From Solobacterium sp. (lineage in GTDB: Bacteria; Bacillota_I; Bacilli_A; Erysipelotrichales; Erysipelotrichaceae): DNA of 19,577 nucleotides. The notes beneath the pieces are model-generated. The model saw only the letters and a program-made list of their open reading frames with translations, was not told where the DNA came from and made no database searches. How positions within the stretch are numbered: the first letter of the stretch is position 1; each line of letters starts with the position of its first letter. The translations under genes and the position numbers were made by a program. Below, piece by piece: positions 7,667-14,600 of this stretch. Location: positions 1 through 19,577 of the forward strand of contig JAFYGX010000206.1 in NCBI GenBank assembly GCA_017543025.1, read 5' to 3'.

Positions 7667-7717
7667 AAAAGGGTCTTTCCTGCTGGAATTATCATCCGGT
7701 AAGGAGAGCCCCTTTTT
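7667..7717. terminator. Bidirectional terminator between convergent genes
   Basis: AAAAGGGTCTTTCC (7667-7680) pairs with GGAGAGCCCCTTTT (7703-7716), with one mismatch and one G-U pair. It is followed by T-runs on both strands: CTTTTTG on plus, TTTTCTGTTTT on minus. It serves the CAP gene ending at 7599 and the lipoprotein gene ending at 7736. Confidence 0.75.
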
Positions 7718-7735
7718 GTCAGCCTGTTTTGTCGC

Positions 7736-8380
7736 TTATATTTCCGAACCGTTTCCGATTCCGTCGTATGTGACAGACTCAATGGTAAGCGGTGAAATGG
7801 TCGACCAGACATCGAAATCATCTGAATTCTCATATTCCTTGTCCTTTTTGAATTTTACTTTGTAGCAGAACGGACCTTTGTACAGATAAAAGTTCATTTC
7901 TGTAAGATCAAAGCCATATCCTTCGGTCCATCCGTCATCTTTCAGATCCTGGCCCGTCTTTCCAACCCATTGATCGAGTTCGGACTGAGGCGGAATCTTT
8001 TCCGTAAGATTGTCAAACTGCCGGATTTCCAGCGGACCGGCAATTTCGTGATGCTTCTTTTCATAATCCGGATCATCAAATTCCAGATTCATCAGCTGAT
8101 CAAAGACATCCGTCGGAAGATCTGCATATGCGCGATACAGCGTTCCGTTCAGCTCAAAGACGAGAAAATACGTGTCTTCCGTATTTCCGCGTTCCTTTTC
8201 TTCCGGGTTTGCCGCAAAAATATCTCCCATCGTTTTAAAGGAAACAGAATCAGTTGATGCTGCGGCAGGGGAAGCTGCCTGAGCAGATTCGGCTGGTGCA
8301 GATGCGTTCGGTGCAGAACTGCCGCAGCCGGTCAGCAGCAATGCGGTCATGGCGATTGCCGATAATTTCTTTTTCATCAT
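7736..8380 (-). CDS. Hypothetical lipoprotein
   Basis: A 214-residue exported lipoprotein of unrecognised family. The start is a short Lys-rich n-region, a hydrophobic stretch and an LLTGC lipobox with lipidated Cys19, so it should be anchored to the outer face of the membrane. An Ala/Ser/Pro-rich linker (residues 20-45) leads to a folded domain rich in Asp, Glu, Tyr and Phe, including a WVGKTGQDLKDDGW segment and an aromatic FYLYKGPFCYKVKF strand-like region. GAGGAG (8386-8391) lies 5 nt before the ATG at 8380; a second ATG at 8377 is also usable. It sits between two paralogous CAP genes but on the opposite strand, so it is not co-transcribed with them. A functional link to them is possible but unproven. 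Confidence 0.85.
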   Translation of the reverse strand: MMKKKLSAIAMTALLLTGCGSSAPNASAPAESAQAASPAAASTDSVSFKTMGDIFAANPEEKERGNTEDTYFLVFELNGTLYRAYADLPTDVFDQLMNLEFDDPDYEKKHHEIAGPLEIRQFDNLTEKIPPQSELDQWVGKTGQDLKDDGWTEGYGFDLTEMNFYLYKGPFCYKVKFKKDKEYENSDDFDVWSTISPLTIESVTYDGIGNGSEI

Positions 8381-8392
8381 TGTTTCTCCTCT

Positions 8393-8416
8393 CTGAACAG
8401 ATATTGCATTGTTCAG
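8393..8416. promoter_or_regulatory. Inverted repeat in the lipoprotein leader
   Basis: CTGAACA (8393-8399) and TGTTCAG (8410-8416) are perfect 7-bp arms around a 10-nt centre. They lie directly upstream of the GAGGAG ribosome binding site of the lipoprotein gene. It could be an mRNA hairpin affecting translation or a dimeric regulator site. Confidence 0.4.
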
Positions 8417-8417
8417 G

Positions 8418-8432
8418 ATGGTAATATACCAT
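8418..8432. promoter_or_regulatory. Palindrome over possible -10 of the lipoprotein gene
   Basis: ATGGTA and TACCAT arms flank a 3-nt centre. On the minus strand the site includes TATATT, a possible -10 box for the lipoprotein gene, but no clear -35 was found. It may be an operator. Confidence 0.3.
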
Positions 8433-8541
8433 GATCTGCATTTATTTTCTGTTGTTTTCCTGATGAATTATAAGCAGATGAAGCTGCCCGGGATGAAGTG
8501 ATAATCAGAAGTAAGAAAGTGAATTCCGCGTTTTTTGATGG

Positions 8542-8569
8542 TTTTCACGCATTGTTTTAAGGGTACAAT
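8542..8569 (+). promoter_or_regulatory. Possible promoter of the giant Big2 gene
   Basis: TTTTCA (8542-8547) and TACAAT (8564-8569) are separated by 16 nt, about 55 bases before the ATG at 8624. The -35 match is moderate. The same TTTTCA box occurs in the candidate promoter of the LacI-like gene. Confidence 0.45.
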
Positions 8570-8623
8570 GAAAATGGTTGTCGGGTACGTGTTTTGTTGT
8601 GCACTGATAGGAAGGAAAAGAAA

Positions 8624-11600
8624 ATGATGGAGTCAGAAAAGTTGTTGAAACGAAGCATTACATTACTGGTAACGGCTGTACTGCTTTTTGTTTCTGCGTT
8701 TTCCGGTTCTTCGGGTACGATTCTGTCTGCCTATGCAGAAGAACAGGAGCCTGAAACTGCAGAAGAACTGCAGGAAGAAACAGAAGAGACAGAAACAGAA
8801 GGGTCAGAGGAACCAGCTGAGCCTGTACTGGAAGAAACCGATGAGGAAACAGCTTCAGAAGCAATGCCGGAAATATCGGATGAATTATTGAAAGAGACCA
8901 ATTGGAACCATGAATTACCTTATACTCCGGCAGAGGATAAAAATGCGTATACCTTTTTCGTGTGGCTTTCTCAGAATACGACGGTAAGTCAGGACGTGAG
9001 AAACAGTGCAGCAGATGCTGCTAAGCTGCTCAAGGATGAGTTGAGTGATACGGAACTGAAGGATAAACAGATAATTTATAGCTATTTTGGCGAATTTGAA
9101 GATAATCTTTCAACTTATAAAAATATCATCGGATACACCAAAAATACAATCGGGCAGGAAGGATCTGCAACGAGCTGGGGCGGGTTCAAATTGTCTTTGG
9201 AGATGATAGCGGTCGGAAACGATCGCCGTAGCAGAGAAAATCTTTCTGCGCTTGGGGTTTCCAGTGTTTTGATGGCGGAAACTATGATCAATGCGAATGC
9301 CCAGGTGGGGGAAGGAAAGATGTACCATCCGAGCGAGTTTGCCGGAGCTGAGAATATTTCCGGCGGAAGCGGAAAATATGGGCAGGGAAAACGAATCGGC
9401 AATGATCCATATGATGGATGGTATGATTCGGAAAAAGCTGTATATGAGTACCTGCAGAACAAAGGCTGGTCTCTGAATAACCTGACACATGAGCAGAAGG
9501 AGGAAATCGTAAAAAATTGTGGCCTGCCCGGAGAGAAATGGATACAGGTTGGTCATTACACAAATCTTACGGATAAAGGAGAAGGTCAGACTCACAAAGC
9601 AACCGGTTTTGCGTCCGTTTATTATGGTGAAAATGATGACAGCTTTGGTTATGCTGAGTACTTTGTGCAGGAATTCGGTTATTCATGGGCTTATGCCGGT
9701 GAAAAGGATGCGATTTCTGTTGCGGATTATAAAGCTCTCGTTGAAGCTTATGAAAATGCATCTGCAAGCATTCCTGTGACCGGAGTGACTGTAAATCCAA
9801 CAACCCTTTCATTAACCGTGGGGAATACCGGAAACCTTACAGCAACCGTTTCGCCGGATAATGCAAGTAATAAATCTGTAAGCTGGAGCAGTGATGATAC
9901 CGATGTTGCGACCGTTAATTCTGCCGGCCTGGTTACAGCGAAAGGTGCCGGAACCGCGAACATCACTGTTACAACCACAGATGGCAGTAAAACAGCGACC
10001 TGTACGGTTACAGTCTCGAATCCGACGGTTCCGGTAACAGGCATCAGTCTGAACAAGACAGAAACAACCATTGCCAAAGGCAGTACGGAAACACTGACTG
10101 CGACAATAGCACCTGAAACAGCAACCAATAAGAACGTTACCTGGAGCAGTAACAAGACTGCTGTCGCAACCGTAGACAGTACTGGGAAAGTAACCGCTGT
10201 TTCAAACGGAACTGCAGATATTACTGCTAAGAGTAAAGATGGGAACTTTGAAGCAACCTGTACGGTAACCGTTGTAACTCCGGTAACAGGAGTCAGTCTG
10301 AATAAGATAGAACTTACACTTACCAAAGATGCAAGCGAGACATTAACCGCAACGGTTACACCGTCTGACGCAAGCGATCAGTCTGTAACCTGGAGCAGCG
10401 ACAATACCGATGTTGCGACCGTTGATTCTGCCGGCCGGGTTACAGCGAAAGGTGCCGGAACCGCAACAATCACTGCAACCACCACGGACGGAGGATATAC
10501 AGCAACCTGTGAGATAACTGTAAGTGATCCGACAGTTGCAGTAACAGGAGTTGCATTGGATGCGTATAGTTTTTCCTTAAACCCCAATGAAACGCGTCAG
10601 CTTACCGCAACGGTTGAACCCTCCGATGCGACAAACAAAACTGTTACCTGGAACAGCGACAAACCTGCAGTTGCGACCGTTGATACTGCTGGGCTGGTTA
10701 CAGCGAAAAGTGCAGGAACCGCAACAATCACTGCAACCACCACGGACGGAGGATATACAGCAACCTGTGAGATAACTGTAAGTGATCCGACAGTTGCAGT
10801 AACAGGAGTTACATTGGATGCGTATAGTTTTTCCTTAAACCCCAATGAAACGCGTCAGCTTACCGCAACGGTTGAACCCTCCGGTGCGACAAACAAAACT
10901 GTTACCTGGAACAGCGACAAACCTGCAGTTGCGACCGTTGATAATGGAGCTGTTACAGCAGTTGGTATCGGTACCGCGACGATCACCGTTACAACAGAAG
11001 ATGGCGGGAAAACAGCGTCCTGTACTGTGACTGTTACCGATGAGATTCTGCCGACATCAATTAATCTGAAGCCGTATCTGCAAAATGATACCAAACAGCT
11101 TCGCCCAGGTGTATCGTTCAAGATTGATGCGGCAGTATGGCCGGATAATGCGAGTGATAAAACGCTGACGTGGACATCTGATAATGAAAGTGCGGCAACG
11201 GTTGATGCGACAGGTCTGGTGACGACGCATGCGACTGGAACTGCGAATATCACAGTCAGCACAAAGAACAACATCAGCGAAACTGTAACCATCGTAGTGA
11301 CAGAAACGATTAAACCGGAAGAAATCATCATCAATCATTACAGCCTTCAGCTTAAGAAAGATGAAACGTTCCAGCTGACTGCGACAGTAAATCCCAGAGA
11401 TGCAGACAGCACTGCAGTAACCTGGAAGTCATCGAGTCCGGAAATAGCGACAGTCGATGAAAGCGGTGTAGTGACTGCTCATAAGGATGGTCAAACGACG
11501 ATTACCGCTTCAATCGGAGAGGTGACAGGATTCTGTACAGTTACAGTTACGGATCGGATTCAGCCGACGAATATCTATCTTGACAGAGGCTATGGGCAGG

Positions 11601-14600
11601 TTAAAATCGGGGAAAGCATCAGACTGGAAGCTTATGTAGAGCCGAAAAATGCAGAATATGATTCTCTGCAGTGGACTTCTGATAATAATGCGATCGCGAC
11701 AGTAGCTCAGGACGGTACTGTGACAGGTGTTTCCGAAGGAAAAGTGACAATCAGGGCAGAAATACCAGGGACAACACTCAGCAATTCATGCACAATCGAA
11801 GTGGTAGAAGAATTTCAGCCGTATTACATCAGTTTGAATACATATGTTCTGCAGCTGAATAAGGGGAAGACAAAAGAAATATATGCGTCTGTTTATCCGC
11901 AAAATGCACCTCAGACTGTAAGCTGGCAGACAAGTAACGCGAACGTTGCGACAGTTGAAGATGGCGTAGTGACGGCTGTCGGTTATGGGGAATGCTATAT
12001 TACTGCAGCGGCAGGTACTGTCAGCGAAAGGTGCAGAGTTACGGTTACAGATGAAATTGTTCCGCAGACAGTATATCTGCATTGTATGTACAGCAACTTT
12101 GTCAAGCTGGGAAAAACCAAGCAGATGACGGCGGAAGTACTTCCTGAGGATGTGGCTGATAAACGGGTGACCTGGTATACCAGCAATCCTGCCGTTGCTG
12201 AAGTTGATGAGAATGGACTTGTAAGCGGAAAATCAAAAGGACGGGTTACGATTACTGCCGTTACGGTTCTGGAAAATATATCTGACAGCTATGATCTTGA
12301 AGTGACAGATGCCATTTATCCGTCTGAAATGTATATCTATCCTACTTTCGATGAAGTGGCGGTTGGCTATTCTAATAATTATGACGCGTACATATACCCG
12401 TATGATGCGGATGACCCTTCGATTACATGGTCTTCAAGCGCTCCGGATGTAGCTGAGATTGACGAAACGACCGGACGGGTAACCGGAAAGAAAACCGGTA
12501 CGGCTGTTATTACAGCAGTTACTTCAAATGGATTGAAAGATGAACGGACGCTTACTGTTACAGAAACACCGCAACCGATAGGAGTAGGTATCAACAGCGG
12601 GGATTTTAAGCTGAAACTGGGCGCGGATTACAAACTGACCGCGACGGTGTATCCGGAATATTGCGAACAGACGGTAACCTGGTCCAGCGACAAACCATCG
12701 GTGGTCAGTGTGAAGCAGGATGGCACGCTTCATGGGGAAGGGCTTGGCAAAGCGAGAATTACAGCCTCAACCGCAAACGGCAAATCCAGCACTATCATCG
12801 TGACGGTCGTGAACAGCGTGCCGGTGGATTATGTTTACATCAGTTCGAGTTATGAGCAGGTGGCTGTAAATAAGACAATCAGTCTTTATGCAGTTGTTGT
12901 GCCTTCCCATGCAGATAACCGTAATGTAAGTTGGCAGTCCAGTGATACCAGTATCGCGGAAGTGGATGAAGATGGAGTTGTTACCGGAAAAGCGGCCGGT
13001 GAGGTAACTATTACGGTGACGACGAAAGATGGCGGAAAGAGCGATTCCCGTAAACTGACGGTAACAGAGAAGGTGCTTCCGGACGGAATCTATCTTTCGA
13101 GGTACAAACTCCAGCTTCTCCCGGGGACAACCGCTTCTCTGGAAGCTGATATATATCCGGGTGATGCGGAAGATAGGACAGTCACATGGAGTTCGGATAA
13201 TGAAGCAGTGGTTCAGGTGAACGACGGCGTTCTGACCGCAGGAGAGAATGAGGGCACAGCAGTTATCACAGCACGGACTGTAAATGGAAAAGAAGCATCC
13301 TGTACTGTGACAGTGACGAATGTCATCCATCCGGAATCGGTTTGGATTGATGCCTTTGATGTGCAGATTAAACCGAATGCACCGCGTGAAATTGAGGCTG
13401 TGGTTGTGCCGGATAATGCGCAGAACACAGATCTGATCTGGTCTGTTGATTCGCCGGTTCTGAAGCTGGAACAGAAGGATAATAAAGCGATTGTTACAGG
13501 GTTGAAAGAAGGAAAGGCATATCTATATGTAAAGACGGCCGATGGAGAACAGACGGACAGCAAACTGATTACTGTAACAAAAACGATTCATCCGACCGGC
13601 ATGGGGCTTTCGTGGGGCTCAGGAGTAATCAAAGTGAATCGAACCACAAAGATTACGCCGCTCATTCAGCCGGAAGACGCGGATAACCAGAATGTTACCT
13701 ATACTTCAAGTGACGAGAAAATTGCGACGGTAAGCGCTGACGGCACAGTGACCGGCGTTGCACCGGGTGATGTGACCATCACGGTTGAAACGGTGGACGG
13801 TCACATTAAGAGTGAAGCGAAAATAACCGTCATTGCTGAGGTTCATCCGGAATCGATCAGTCTGTATGAACATGAAATTCAGTTAAAACCCGGAAGCTCG
13901 CGGCCTCTTTACTTTTCACTGCAGCCGAATGATGCAGATTACACAGATGTCAGATGGAGCTCCAGTAAGGAATCGGTTGCGACGGTAAATGAGTCAGGCG
14001 TGGTAACTGCGGTAGCAGAAGGAGATGCTGTAATTACGGTTACAACCGTAGATGGCAGTTATACAGATACGTGTAATGTGAAAGTTTCAAATGTCATTCA
14101 TCCTGCTTCCGTAAGCATCTACGGCAGCACATCCTGCATCAAGAAAGGAGAAATGATTTTCCTGTACGCAACCGTTTACCCATATGATTCAGATAACAGG
14201 AATGTCAGATGGGAATCGGAACAGCCTGGAGTTGCGGAAGTGGATGCGACGTTCGGGTATGTTACGGGCGTTAGTGCAGGCACTGCGGTAATTAAAGCGA
14301 TTACGGAAGACGGAAATAAAACCGGAGAATATGAGATTACGGTAGCGGATGTGATTCAGCCGGAATCAATCAGTCTGTCACTGAGCCGCTATGTATTGAA
14401 AATCGGCGAAACTGCAGTCATGCGGGGAAAGGTACTGCCTGAAAATGCGGATGACAGGGAAGTGGTTTATTACTCGAATGATCCGTCGATCGCAGAGGTG
14501 GATGAACATGGAATCGTAACTGCGAAAGCCGAAGGGACTGTCCGTATCGGTGTCAGAATGAAGAACGGCGATCCGAAACAGACAGAAACAGAGCTGCAGG

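Noticed and set aside
9748..10326. 192-codon minus-strand open frame opposite the Big2 array, with others like it
   Set aside because: These arise from the biased, repetitive codon composition of the Big2 repeats and mirror the repeat period.
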